From contig CM034409.1 of NCBI GenBank assembly GCA_019925095.2, forward strand, positions 2,359,001 to 2,423,000: a stretch of 64,000 nucleotides of DNA. Reading direction: 5' to 3'. The DNA is from Dendrolimus kikuchii. Taxonomy: Eukaryota; Arthropoda; Insecta; Lepidoptera; Lasiocampidae. The notes under the pieces were generated by a model that saw only the letters and a program-made list of their open reading frames with translations, was not told the DNA's origin and did no database searches. A program made the position numbers and the translations under genes. Shown piece by piece: positions 43,200 through 54,022 of this stretch (position 1 is its first letter; each line of letters starts with the position of its first letter).

Positions 43200-43650
43200 A
43201 CTCTAGACCTGGCGTGGTATTAATTTAGACCACCTGACATGGGTACGAAAAATTAAAAAAAAAACACATTTTCTGCCCGTTTTTAAGGCATTTTCTGCTA
43301 TATCTTCAAAACCCAAAGTCCAAAGACTGGGGGGTAAGGGGTCCAATTGGGACCCAATTGTCAACCTCACCTGCCCGCGGTACCCCCTGCGGTCAGCAAA
43401 CGAGGCTCTGGCGACCGATCGATGGCGGTATAACCATCGCAAGAAAGCCGGCCTATAGAAATCTCCTGGTCAGAGACGGGCAGCAGCGTCTCCGGTGCAA
43501 ATAGACCGGCACTGCGGTTACCAACCCGCATGCCAAGCGTGGTAACTATGGCATTTAACCCCCAATGAAAAAAAAGTCCAAAGACAATAAAAATTAACAG
43601 AATCGTTCTGAAGCAGCGCTGAATCCAAGGCAAAATGAAGCACCAAAACC
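43200..43650 (-). other. Possible LINE 5' or inter-ORF sequence
   Basis: GC-rich relative to the surroundings, with two overlapping open frames on the minus strand (43203-43442 and 43367-43633). The phrase GTTACCAACCCGCATGCCAA resembles sequence I associate with lepidopteran LINEs, but I cannot place it in a protein family. Confidence 0.3.
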
Positions 43651-44039
43651 GGTTCAGGTAAAATTTAAAAATATATATTTACACGATGAAATGTGGACTA
43701 CCTCCTTTTTTATAAAAAATGTTGCCATATTTTTGCGTATGTTTTTGTTTCCTCTCCGTTTTAATTTATAAAATGTACATGGCTGTAAACAGAGCTGCTG
43801 AAAGAGCAAAGGTTATTTAGTACAATGTTATGATTAACGATTAATTGGTCCGCTTCAAACCCAGCCTACTGCTTCCTAAACAAGACTAAATTTAAAACCG
43901 AGGACGGGTAGCCTTTGAAAACAAAAACATAATTCAATTTTTTTTTGGGATTTTCGATACGCGCAGGAACGGAGACAGACAGAGACACACACCATCGCCA
44001 TTATCATCTTAATTTGTCGAAAATATATTTATTCACGAA
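43651..44039. other. No recognised feature
   Basis: AT-rich. A short GCGCAGGAACGGAGACAGAC near 43960 resembles the S head only weakly. Confidence 0.35.
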
Positions 44040-45105
44040 ATCGATTTAAGTAGGTCTTGAATGTACATCACTAGATGGCGTTGTTTGTTTTAGATGCATA
44101 CAATGGTTTGTTGATTGCTCTTTGGACTTAGGATAGGATATTGTTTATAAAACTAGTTCTAGCCTTCTCGAGCGTGCTGCTTCCGAGTTGAACGCCTTCG
44201 CTCCTACGGAGTCGGGAAGCCCGAAAGTACGGTATCGCTGAAACAGCCATCTGCGGCTATTCAGCTGGATCCAGCTCCAAAAAAATAAAATGAAAGTAGT
44301 TCACTCTTTGTAGCCACGGCGTTGGCAATATAGGTTTCAATAACAAGTGCGTGCATTTTATTTGTTCTTGGGCTTGTCTGGAAGAGATCGCTTTTTTAGG
44401 GCTAAGACCGGCCTTTGTTAAAAACTAGATATAATTTTAGTCTTTAAGTTCATTTTTGTATTGGTGTACAATTAGTCATGGGAAAAATCACTCGCCAAGA
44501 AGAAAAGAGTGATATATATCTTTTTGATACAAAGTTATATATCACTCTTTTATATCTTTAACTCTTTATCTTTACAGTGAATAGTGTCAGTGTCAATTGC
44601 AGACAAGATGAGTTATTATCTGTGAGTGATATACTAGCAGAGCCGACACGCGTACCTGTGGCAACGCAAAATATCTGACATTTAAATAACATACACGCCA
44701 TTTAGATGGCCTTTGACTTTTAGTAAATATTTTTGTAATTAAAAATATTTAGTCCATAATTCAAAATAAAAACTATCCTAGGGCTCAATTTGGACGAAAT
44801 TACACAGTATAGAAGATTCTTATAATCTATCTATCTATATCTTCACGCCTTCATTACCCGAAAGTGTAGGCAGCGGCAATAATACTACGCATGCGCAGTG
44901 CGCGGGCTAATCATTCTTTCTCTTTTCTTTCTAGTTTCTTCTCATTCGGATCTATAATCATCGCGTGGAACAGGAATGAACTAAAGAGCTAAAAATATAA
45001 AGACACATTTTGAACGCAAGTGATATACAGATCTAATCACTCTTCGCGTCGGATATATATCTTTTGAGTTAATCACTCAGGAGTTACACACCGCTATGTA
45101 CAATA
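44040..45105 (-). mobile_element. Family F element, copy 2, carrying an insertion
   Basis: Inverse of 35940-36640. Matching blocks are 44040-44155, 44487-44650 and 44880-45105. The first gap (44156-44486) holds a LINE 3' piece. The second holds sequence absent from, or replaced in, copy 1. Confidence 0.6.
44156..44486 (+). mobile_element. Family Z (CR1-type LINE 3' end), copy 5, inserted in family F
   Basis: Includes CGCTCCTACGGAGTCGGGAA, then GTCTGGAAGAGATCGCTTTT and GGTGTACAATTAG. It splits the F element, so F was there first. Confidence 0.6.
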
Positions 45106-45585
45106 AAGTGTTTGTTATCTATCTTTTCGTTGATACCGGAACCTCATATTTTTGATACAAAAATATTTGAAACTAACGAGTAAATAGAGAATATAAAGAC
45201 AACACTTGAGGGCCTGACGTCCTCCACATAACGAGATTGCGTTTGTGGCTTTGTTAACATTACCACGGTACCCAAACTCACTAAATATTCACGTAAGATT
45301 AAATTAAATAACGCAGTGAATATAAACACTTAATATATCTTTAGTGGCCACGATCACGGTTATATATACCATATCTTATGCAAAGTTATAATCGCAAAGG
45401 CACAGTAAAAGGGCAGACACGAGAAACCCGAACAATAAGGTTACCCGGAAATAACTTTTACGTGTGTCGTTTATCTGCCGGATGTTGTATTGTTTTTAAT
45501 ATTTATTCCTTTGATACATAAATCATTTGTTGGATGATATTCTCCTTTCTAAAAATACGCTCAATAATCATGAAAATACATTTAT
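45106..45585. other. No recognised feature
   Basis: Contains a short Z-like GTACAATAAAGTGTTTGTTA near 45098-45117, then AT-rich unique sequence. Confidence 0.35.
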
Positions 45586-45591
45586 TTATGT

Positions 45592-45732
45592 AGGAAACAT
45601 ACAATAAGAGTTGACCAAGGTTTAGTAATTATTAAATATATTAATACTGTTAAACAATTAGCACATTGTCTCACAAAGGCTTTGCCTGAAGAAGTTTTGT
45701 TTAAATATATGTCTTTTAGTTTAACATTGTAG
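45592..45732 (+). pseudogene. Copia-type retrotransposon RNase H C-terminus
   Basis: The reading frame gives RKHTIRVDQGLVIIKYINTV, then KQLAHCLTKALPEEVLFKYM and a stop at 45732. ALP.E.F after A...TK is the end of Ty1/Copia RNase H. A purine tract GGAGGAG and an LTR start follow at 45781. Only the last 46 codons remain. Confidence 0.75.
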
Positions 45733-45787
45733 TAGTTTTAGTAAATTAGAAAGTTTTTATTTTTAGTAGGTGTGAAATTCGGAGGAG

Positions 45788-45990
45788 TGTTGGTTATATG
45801 AATTTCACACCCTAGCCTGTTTAGATACAAAAAAGGAAACATGTTACATTATATGCCCGTGGCGCTGCGTTCGCCCCTTCCCCTTCTTCACTGTGTGTTA
45901 TTGTGTTAAGACGATCTGTTAATGCTAAATAAAATATTCATATAATTCTTATGGTTTTACTGGTGCCTTCCCATAATACTATTCAACTGC
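45788..45990 (+). mobile_element. Copia 3' LTR
   Basis: Begins TGTTGGTTATATGAATTTCA directly after the polypurine tract GGAGGAG, the standard Copia arrangement. AATAAA lies near 45929-45934. The 3' boundary is uncertain, perhaps ACTATTCAACTGCA. No 5' LTR is in the window. Confidence 0.7.
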
Positions 45991-46950
45991 AATTATAAGT
46001 ATTATCCTTAAATATAAAACACAAAATTAGTACATATATCGACCAAGTTTCCATTAAAAAATAACTTATATAATAAACAATTTGACTCAAACAATCACGA
46101 GAAAAAATTACAACTACAAGGAAATTACATAAAATGTCTATTTAAACGAGGTCGATATTGATAAACTGTCACGAAAACACAGTCATATGTCAAATTAAAA
46201 GAAGTAACTACAATAATTAATTAATTAAAAAAAGTACATAGAGTACATTCATATATAGCAAAGTTATTGTATTATTTTAAATGATAATAAAACACAACAA
46301 ACAAATGGCCAACAAAGCCGTAGAAGTATCCAACGCAAAGTTCGCGAATGCATTTGGACGCCGCAGATGGGCCAACGAGAGCTGCTGAGAGGCTAATGAC
46401 ATGCAGGGAGTGCTTGAGCGGCTCCAAACCAAATCACTAACTATAATAAGGTAGTTGCTCATCAAATTGCAGAGGTCAAACTGCGCGACCCAATTTCCTC
46501 AACGCCTCAAATAGTCATAAAGGGAAAGTACCATGGATGAAGCTTAAAAGTCACTCACACTTGTTATACGTAAAAACAAACACCCAATTACACTCACTTT
46601 CACATACATAATTATGACAACTGATAACTGAGAAAAGACAACGATCGCACTGAAAATTACTTTATTTATTTACATATTCATTATTGTTTGTATAAAATTA
46701 AATGTAATTAAAACTTATTACGATTAATTGGAAAAATTGATACGAACTGAACCGTAATTCATTTTGGTTTGTTTTTAAAATTTACATTACATATTTTATT
46801 GTTGTTCCACGAGTAATAACATCACTATTGTTTTCCAGTGTTTTTTCTCTAATATCTCCTAAATTAATAGCTCACTATTATACATATAATAATCATATAA
46901 AAATTATTGGCGATATAATTTTGGAATATATTTTGAATTTGCCAGGTGTT
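45991..46950. other. No gene; AT-rich repeat shared with 60.0 kb
   Basis: 46008-46140 resembles 60005-60200 (ATATAAAACACA, AAGTTTCCATTAAAAAATAA), probably a LINE 3' UTR in minus orientation. 46280-46500 is GC-richer and unrecognised. Confidence 0.35.
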
Positions 46951-47157
46951 AGGGTTGGCTACCACCCCTGGTCTAGAGTATGCCACCATAACAACCTTGA
47001 GTTGTGTTCGGGCATTAGTGACCAAGTTCCAGTTTACCTTAAGAGAGCAGCAGCGCATCTGTAGCACCTTTGGTTTTGCAAATGTCCATAGACGATGGTA
47101 ACTGCTTTTCATCATATGAGTCGTCTGCCTGTCTGCTGAACTCTTGCAATAACAAAA
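46951..47157 (+). mobile_element. Family S, copy 13 (5'-truncated)
   Basis: Starts at GGTTGGCTACCACCCCTGG, losing about 115 bp of head. Ends TTGCAATAACAAAAA. Confidence 0.8.
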
Positions 47158-47188
47158 ATCTATCTGCACGTCTTTCGATATTCAAATA

Positions 47189-47374
47189 CATACATAACTT
47201 CACGCCAGTTCCCTTGCGGGGTAGGCACGAACAATAGAGCGCCATTCAGGCTTATTCTTACACACCTCACTTGCTTCTTTGACATTAATAGCTCTTGTCA
47301 TGCACGCTCGTCTGTTCTTAAGGCTCCTGACATCACCTTCTGCTAGTACACGATCAATTTAATCATGGAAGGTG
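47189..47374 (-). mobile_element. Family R, copy 9
   Basis: About 185 bp of RTE-type 3' end, flanked by an exact 12-bp duplication GATATTCAAATA (47177-47188 and 47375-47386). 5' truncation just past the self-complementary GATCAATTTGATC-like site. Confidence 0.9.
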
Positions 47375-47419
47375 GATATTCAAATAAATGCCAAAACTTA
47401 TGTCACAACCAAAGTATCA

Positions 47420-47640
47420 ACTTAAATTGTATTTATCTGTATGGAGACAAGTTACGTTGTTGGCTAGGCGTATACCTCCACCTCATTATCCGCTCCGTTC
47501 ATGTACACACCGTCTCTCAAGAACCGATTCTCTTGCGCACCGTGTGGACTTGGAATTAGCTCCCGGCTCCCAGGATTTTTTAAAAAGGATATCATAAAAT
47601 ATCATCGAGACTGGTAGCGTAATGGTGACGTCTCTGGTAC
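47420..47640 (+). pseudogene. Family J LINE fragment
   Basis: Across frames the plus strand gives RRIPPPHYPLRSCTHRLSRT-like sequence and DLELAPGSQDFLKR, the end of CR1/Jockey ORF2 in decayed form. Confidence 0.45.
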
Positions 47641-47650
47641 TGCAAACGTT

Positions 47651-47770
47651 CATAGTGCCAGGTGGTAGGGTATTTGTCCGTGTACCAGTCTCCCTTTAGA
47701 GAGCAGCAGCACATTGTTAGCTCTAACCGCTATCCATAAGGTGCACCCGTCAACCTGTCTCTTGTATACC
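47651..47770 (+). mobile_element. Family S, copy 14 (heavily decayed)
   Basis: GCCAGGTGGTAGGGTATTTG, CCAGTCTCCCTTTAGAGAGC and CCTGTCTCTTGTATACC are recognisable, with large internal losses. Confidence 0.6.
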
Positions 47771-48067
47771 AGTTACAAAAACGTATTCCTAAAGACGTTG
47801 TCGAGTTTTAATTCGAGTTTCAATAGTAGTGTCATCCTTCAGGCATCTTGACAATCGCAATGGCTAACGATCGTTCGAGTGAGAATGTTTTATGTAAGCC
47901 ACTACTGTGTTATGTTTATGGGTTCCATGGAAAGAAACGGTCGCCTCTCGACACCATAATGCAACAGGAAAACTTTATGGGAAATCATTTTAAGGCGTAA
48001 TTTTCCAAGCTCGAGGACAGACACCTTTGAAAAATGTTATCTTATTATAAACTAACGTGGTATGAAT
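47771..48067. other. No recognised feature
   Basis: Unique mixed-composition sequence. Confidence 0.35.
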
Positions 48068-48186
48068 GAATGAATACTCTTTATCACTATGACTTAAACC
48101 TAGAAGTTTAATATAAATACATTTCCATTAGAACAATGGGCAGCCTTATCGCTTATAGCGATCTCTTCCAGGCAATCCGGGGTGCA
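48068..48186 (-). mobile_element. Family Z (CR1-type LINE 3' end), copy 6
   Basis: Closely matches 18363-18480, including CTTATCGCTTATAGCGATCT. The tail on the plus strand is (GAAT)n at 48063-48074. Confidence 0.65.
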
Positions 48187-48321
48187 AGGAGACATTACAT
48201 AATATTTGGTGGTTTAACTAAATTAAAACTAATTCAATCGTAATTAAATAAAAAACAAAATAATACCAATAATAAACTAATATGAATATACATAATTAAA
48301 TAGATTATAATAACTTAAATT

Positions 48322-48638
48322 TTATCCGTGCAGGAACGGAGAAAGAATGCAATTTCCTGCACCCGGGCGGCCTGTCGTAAGAGGCGACAAAACCACCCAC
48401 AGCCAGGTGGTAGGGCATTTGCCCGACTGGATGCCTACCAACCCTGGTCTAAAGCATGTCGCCATAACAACCTTGAGTTGTGTTCCGGCATTAGTGACGA
48501 GGTTCCAGTCCCCCTAAAGAGAGCAACAGCGCATTTGTAGCACCTTTGTTGTTGCAAATATCCATAGGCGATGGTAACCGCTTTCCATGAAGTGGGCCGT
48601 CTGCCTGTCTGCTGACTCCTGCAATAAAAAAAAATGTT
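48322..48638 (+). mobile_element. Family S, copy 15 (first of the tandem trio)
   Basis: Full length. It keeps the CCCGACTGGATGCC segment that copies 16 and 17 lack, and has the tail CTGACTCCTGCAAT plus nine A. Confidence 0.85.
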
Positions 48639-49330
48639 TCTATAATTAGAAAGTTATTTTTTTGTTATTGGATTATTTTTCAACGTCTACCATAAGGTAT
48701 TCATTATCCGAACAGTCAACAGTAGGAGACATTTTGGTTTAAATGAGACCAATAAAAAAAAAATATTTATTAAAATACAAAAGTCTGTCAAATCTAACCA
48801 CACATATGTAACTTGAATACTTTTTCTTTATCCGTGCAGGAACGGAGAAAGAATACAATTTCCTGCGGCCGGGCGGCCTGTCGTAAGAGGCGACTTAACA
48901 ACCCACAGCCAGGTGGTAGGGCATTTGCCTATGATGCCTACCACCCCTGGTCTAAAGTATGTCGCCATAACAATCTTGAGTTGTGTTCCGGCATTAGTGG
49001 CCAGGTTCCAGTCTCCCTTAAGAGAGCAGCAGCGCATTTGTAGCACCTGTGGTGTTGCAAATATCCATAGGCGATGGTAACCGCTTTTCATCAAGTGGGC
49101 CGTCTGCCTGTCTGCTGACTCCTGCAATAAAAAAAAATGTTTCTATAATTAGAAAGTTATTTTTTTGTTATTGGATTATTTTTCAACGTCTACCATGAGG
49201 TATTCATTATCGGAACAGTCAACAGTAGAAGACATTTTGGTTTAAATGAGACCAATAAAAAAAAATTATTTATTAAAATACAAAAGTCTGTCAAATCTAA
49301 CCACACATATGTAACTTGAATACTTTTTCT
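48639..49330. repeat. Tandem duplication of about 503-bp S-plus-flank unit
   Basis: The flank at 48639-48830 recurs at 49138-49333, differing at about four positions in 200. Matching S starts at 48831 and 49334 are 503 bp apart. The arrangement is S-flank-S-flank-S. Confidence 0.9.
48828..49138 (+). mobile_element. Family S, copy 16 (chimera of copies 15 and 17)
   Basis: The 5' part has the CTATGATGCC deletion and AGTGGCCAGG of copy 17. The 3' part has AAATATCCAT and the GACTCCTGCAAT tail of copy 15. The switch lies between about 49001 and 49060. Confidence 0.85.
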
Positions 49331-49645
49331 TTATCCGTGCAGGAACGGAGAAAGAATACAATTTCCTACGGCCGGGCGGCCTGTCGTAAGAGGCGACAAA
49401 ACAACCCACAGCCAGGTGGTAGGGCATTTGCCTATGATGCCTACCACCCCTGGTCTAAAGTATGTCGCCATAACAACCTTGAGTTGTGTTCCGGCATTAG
49501 TGGCCAGGTTCCAGTTTCCCTTAAGAGAGCAGCAGCGCATTTGTAGCAACTTTGGTGTTGCAAATGTCCATAGGCGATGATAACCGCTTTCCATCAAGTG
49601 GGCCGTCTGCCTGTCTGCTGATCTCATGCAATAATAAAAAATAAA
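49331..49645 (+). mobile_element. Family S, copy 17 (last of the tandem trio)
   Basis: Has the CTATGATGCC deletion and its own tail CTCATGCAATAATAAAAAA. The sequence after it differs from the duplicated flank. Confidence 0.85.
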
Positions 49646-49719
49646 AAGTCTTCCGCTTTTGTGTTTGACCCAAATATTTATAAGCATAAATACGCGAAAA
49701 AATATTTTAAAAAATTATA

Positions 49720-50075
49720 CTAGTGGTCGCCCGTGGTCGAAATTCGACCGTAATAATGAATTTAAATTATAAGTTTGAACATTATTAAGGTTCTGTTGTC
49801 AGACAATACTTCTATAATCACAGATTTCGCCAAGGCTACACTGTTAATTTGACTTGAACAAAAAACAAAAGAGTATATATGCGTGTGTGTCAAATACATG
49901 CTATTTAATGTTTTTTTTTTATTGATTTAATGTATTTTTTATGCATAATTAAAATAAAATATTAGCATTCGTCGTTTCTTCTCTATATAAACTATAAGTG
50001 TGCGAAATTTCATACTCCTCCGATGGCGCAATTTTCTTAAAAAGGAGTATAAAGTTTTTGCTTCACGTATATACA
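49720..50075 (-). mobile_element. Helitron-like element H1, near full length
   Basis: CTAG at 49720-49723 with the adjacent hairpin GGTCGAAATTCGACC. Extends to AAGTTTTTGCTTCACG at about 50065, matching 19622-19983 over its length. Confidence 0.75.
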
Positions 50076-50313
50076 TACATATATATACCGTAAGAAGGGG
50101 TGAATAGGGACAATGTTTTTCTTTCTTGATATTATTATTTCCTGATATTGATCTGGATTGAATAACGTAATCAAGTTTCTACGTAACGTTAATTCATAAC
50201 CGTAACTGCTTAAACCCTTGGCAACTCTTTATGTCTGTTATTTATTTTTTAATTTTGTAATAAATACGTTTATATGATCTAAGAATAAATGTTACAATTT
50301 ACAATATTACAAT
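50076..50313. other. No recognised feature
   Basis: AT-rich, unique in this window. Confidence 0.35.
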
Positions 50314-50327
50314 AATAACTACTATTA

Positions 50328-50660
50328 CATACATACATACATACATACATAACTTCACGCCAGTTCCCTTGCGGGGTAGGCACGAACAACAGAGCGCCAT
50401 TTAGGCTTATTCTTACACACCTCACTTGCTTCTTTGACATTCATAACTCTTGTCATGCACGCTCGTCTGTTCTTAAGGCTCCTGACATCACCTTCTGCTA
50501 GTACACGATCAATTTGATCTTGGAAGCTGTGTCGTGGCCTTCCACGACTTCTACATCCATCCACTTTTGCATTGTATATCTGTTTAGTCATTCTTTCCAC
50601 ATGCCCGAACCACCGGAGCATTCCTTTCCTTACCTTCACCCCGACACTCTCTTTCAGACC
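50328..50660 (-). mobile_element. Family R, copy 10
   Basis: The minus strand keeps an open frame from GLKESVGVKVRKGMLRWFGH to YPARELA. It has a six-unit ATGT tail and an exact 14-bp target duplication AATAACTACTATTA (50314-50327 and 50661-50674). The long tail and exact duplication suggest a young insertion. Confidence 0.9.
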
Positions 50661-50689
50661 AATAACTACTATTATATACATATTTACAA

Positions 50690-51190
50690 GTAAAAGATGT
50701 AGTCCAGATCGCTCTCGGTGGGGAGCGTTCCCAAAATGCTGGCCGCATTCCCGCGTTGTATGGCAACGCTAATACGTTGCCCTAATTATAGGCCAGCCCT
50801 TTGGTCACGCGAGACTTCTTTCAATCGCCTTGAAAGGTCTCGATAAAGTTGATGAGCCTCACGTCCCCATGGCCCCAAAGTCTCAACCCCGAAAACCACA
50901 AATATGTATCCGTCACCGATGGATGGATGCGTTTCAGGGTTTGTTGAAGTGTGGCAGCTCCTCCGGCAGTGACGGCTGTATTTGGAAGATGGGAAGCCGC
51001 TAACGTATCGACACAAGTTGCGTCCCATAGTAAGGGGCGTCCCATCTTCCAAGGTACCAACGACATTCCGTCTGGTCGCTTGCCATCGTCGCGGCACAGT
51101 CCGTTCGGTTCAAGAACAGCAGGTACCCCGACGGTGACAAGAGACCGGCGGATGATATCGTTGATTGCCGCATGTCGTGTCTGTTATTTA
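50690..51190 (-). pseudogene. LINE polyprotein C-terminal fragment, frameshifted
   Basis: Two minus frames alternate: [40 protein letters not shown], and in the other frame [21 protein letters not shown] recall [10 protein letters not shown]...SHL and [10 protein letters not shown] as a conserved C-terminal region in many invertebrate LINE-type polyproteins. The clade is not certain. A frameshift at about 50890 shows decay. Confidence 0.55.
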
Positions 51191-51425
51191 TATAATACCA
51201 TGACAAACACGAATAAATCAAAGAGCATATTGTATGTTGCAATTTTCTTTGAGTTCCCTTCCTATACGTTCCTTCCTATTTTATCCAGCTTCAATTGGTA
51301 AGATGATATTCTTGGAATACATGAATGTTTTCCTATTTTTTTCTCGTCACGGTATAAGGAATGCCGTATAGTCTAATGTAAAAGATATCAGAGATTTCGT
51401 TAAAAAATTACATTCTTATTTATAA
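51191..51425. other. No recognised feature
   Basis: AT-rich, unique in this window. Confidence 0.35.
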
Positions 51426-52072
51426 CTAGGATATGCCCGCGATTTCGTTTAAGTTTGACTTGAAATTCCCGCGGGATTCCCAGGACACAAAATACCGCAG
51501 CACTTTAAAAAAATCTAAGCTATCGTTTTAGTGAGAACCACTCCCTTGAAAATTTCCGTGCGATTCCTGGGATAAAAACTATCACACATTTAATTTCATT
51601 AAAGTTACTATCGATCAGAAAAAAAATAGCATTGGAATTTGATTTTTTATACTGGCCATTTTAAATTATTCCCAGTAAAAATCCCGCAGGATTCATAGGA
51701 TAAAAAGTAGCGCAGAGTTTAAACAAACAAACATAACTTCACGCCAGTTCCCTTGCGGGGTACGTACGAACGACAGAGTGCCATTTAGGCTTATTATTAC
51801 ACACCTCACTTGCTTCTTTGACATTCATAACTATTTTCATGCACGCTCGTCTGTTCTTAAGGCTCCTGACATCACCTTCTGCTAGTACACGATCAATTTG
51901 ATCATGGAAGATGTTTAATTTTTGAAAGTGTTTAATTCTAAGAATTAGCTGTCGATCTGCGGAAACCGCATCGAAATCGGCTCAGTACTTTTTAGGTGAA
52001 TCTTGAACACAGACAAGAAATCTAAAAAAGAATCATCGTGTTTTCTAGCGTTTATATAGTTCATTCCAGTTG
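51426..52072 (-). mobile_element. Helitron-like element split by family R copy 11
   Basis: CTAG at 51426-51429 with CCCGCG near it. On the minus strand the element matches 21598-21963 on both sides of the insertion (GACAGCTAATTCTTAGA is at the join). Confidence 0.65.
51729..51912 (-). mobile_element. Family R, copy 11, inserted in a Helitron
   Basis: About 180 bp of RTE 3' end with almost no ATGT tail. Flanked by GTTTAA (near 51718 and 51914). Truncated just past the GATCAATTTGATC site. Confidence 0.75.
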
Positions 52073-52191
52073 GGGGGTTTTTTTTAATAGCTTAAATGTA
52101 CAGATACGGCATGTTTAGAATTTTATTAATAATATAGATTATTATATTTGTTTTTCCGTCTTCCGACGTAAGTAATGGACAGATTACCCAT

Positions 52192-52765
52192 AAATTTCTG
52201 CATGCTGGGACACGGCCACCTGTTGTAAGAGGCGACAAAACAATTAAAAGTCAGCTGGTAGGGAGTTCGGGCGTAGGGATGGCTATCACCCCTGGTCTGG
52301 TGTATGCTGCCATAACTTTTTTTTGCAAGAGTTCAACAGACAGGCAGACGGCCCACCTGATAGAAAGCAGTTACCATCGTCTACGGACATTTGTAACACC
52401 AAAGGTGCTACTAATGCCACTACGGCTATAATGATACTAGGGCCACTAATGCCGCAAATCAAATCAAAGTTGTTATAGCGGCTTACTTTAGATCAGGGGT
52501 GCTAGCCATCGAGACGGAAAAATATCCAACCATCTGGCTTTAGGTTATTTTGATAGGCCGTCCAACCTCACGAAATTGTATTGATTCTCCGTTCCTGCAT
52601 GGATAGAACTACCTCAAGTGGTGTTCTGGCATTAGTGCTTAAGTTTCAGTCTCCCTTTCGGAGTTCGCAGCACATTGATAGTACCTCTAATGTTGCAAAT
52701 GCTCATAGGATAAAGTAACTGCCTTTCAAGAGGTGGACCGTCTGCCTATTGAGAAAACTCTTCTA
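52192..52765 (+). mobile_element. Family S, copy 18 (old, split by copy 19)
   Basis: The head and middle are at 52192-52311 and the 3' part at 52608-52765. Strongly diverged from consensus. The join CCATAAC/ACCTCAAG is broken by a younger S element. Confidence 0.7.
52312..52607 (-). mobile_element. Family S, copy 19, inserted in copy 18
   Basis: A whole S element in opposite orientation with flanking AACT duplications (near 52308 and 52609). It is itself diverged, so the family has a long history. Confidence 0.75.
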
Positions 52766-53124
52766 AGATAAAGCTTGCGTTTTTATATTATTAAAGTTTT
52801 ACATGTTAACCTTGACATCCAATAAAAATAAAGAAGCACTATTAGGATGATCTTAAACTTCTGCGGGGCGATTCGATGGCAGAGACGTAGCGAGGAAGGA
52901 ATAACTTACCTCACCACTAGTCTGCACTCTTCTTTACCCCAGGGACTTCTTCTTTCCTCCGGGAACTTCTTATTACCCCCAGGGACTTCTTTCCCCCGGG
53001 GATTTCAGACACATTACTAGGATTAACTATAAAGTGAATAAAGCTGTTAAAACTGTTTGTGTTTGCGGAATTTTTATTATCATGTATGTCTCTGCAGACT
53101 ACGGCTCATAAAAGCGGATTTTTC
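52766..53124. other. No gene; C-rich short repeats at 52925-53005
   Basis: CCAGGGACTTCTT and CCGGGAACTTCTT recur three to four times in 80 bp, a small degenerate tandem repeat. The rest is unrecognised. Confidence 0.45.
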
Positions 53125-53627
53125 GTGGGCTTGTGTGGGACCATAGGAAGGCCAACACGTAGAGACCCCTTGACAAATTTAATCTAAATGTGGTGTGACA
53201 CTGGCCGGCGATTGTCCTTGTCTACACCATATAAAAATGCACCCAAGAACATGCCCCGGTCAGTGTAGGATTATTATAGGGAATAAGAACAAAAGGTACC
53301 GGGCTATTGGGATAAACTGCTAGTGGAGTTACAGATCGGGGACTATGGGGACTATGGCGTCTGCGCATCGCAATGTTCAAGGAACATGGACAAAATGGGC
53401 AAACGGTGAGTCGCTACTCACTACATGGGCCTCTAAAAGTGAGTGAGTGCCTAAGGGATGCCTAGAGGTGGGCTGCAGGTTCACCGAAGCTACTTCCGAC
53501 GTTATGCCATTTATCACTTCCAACTCTGGAGCTCGAGTCTTAGCTCTAGCAATCTCCACTCCGTGCCGACTGGCTAAGGCAAACACGGAGGCGGGGGCTT
53601 TGGAATTTTTTATTATTATTAATGTTT
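53125..53627 (+). mobile_element. Family B element, copy 5
   Basis: Plus orientation. It keeps an extra segment containing CACTGGCCGGCGATTGTCC also seen in copies 1 and 4 but not 2. Ends CGGGGGCTTTGG, then a T-rich (ATT)n tail at 53608-53622. Confidence 0.65.
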
Positions 53628-53813
53628 TCTAACCATATAAGACGATAATGATATTGACAATGTCTTAAGCGTTTATTTGCGCATTCTTCGTTTAAAAGTT
53701 ATTATGTTTCTTGATGGCGAGACGAGAAGGAAAGAATTTACCAAGAAGATGTTCTTCGGCGCAACTACCTTGCTTTAATACAGTCTTCTTAGGCCATTTT
53801 TTATATTGTTCAA
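53628..53813. repeat. Diverged direct repeat with 54225-54295
   Basis: TTGCTTTAATACAGTCTTCT...GTTCAAACTGTTAGCATA at 53770-53825 resembles TTGCCTTAATATAGGTTTCT...GTTCAAGCCGTTAGCTACATA at 54233-54293. Confidence 0.45.
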
Positions 53814-53825
53814 ACTGTTAGCATA

Positions 53826-54010
53826 CATACATACATACATACATAACTTCACGCCAGTTCCCTTGCGGGGTAGGCACGGACAACAGAGCGCCATTTAGGC
53901 CCATTCTTACACACCTCACTTGCTTCTTTGACATTCATAATTCTTGTCATGCACGCTTGTCTGTTCTTAAGGCTCCTGACATCCCCCTCTGCTAGTACAC
54001 GATCAATGTC
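53826..54010 (-). mobile_element. Family R, copy 12
   Basis: About 185 bp of RTE 3' end with a five-unit tail, flanked by an exact 12-bp duplication ACTGTTAGCATA (53814-53825 and 54011-54022). 5' truncation inside the GATCAATTTGATC site. Confidence 0.9.
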
Positions 54011-54022
54011 ACTGTTAGCATA

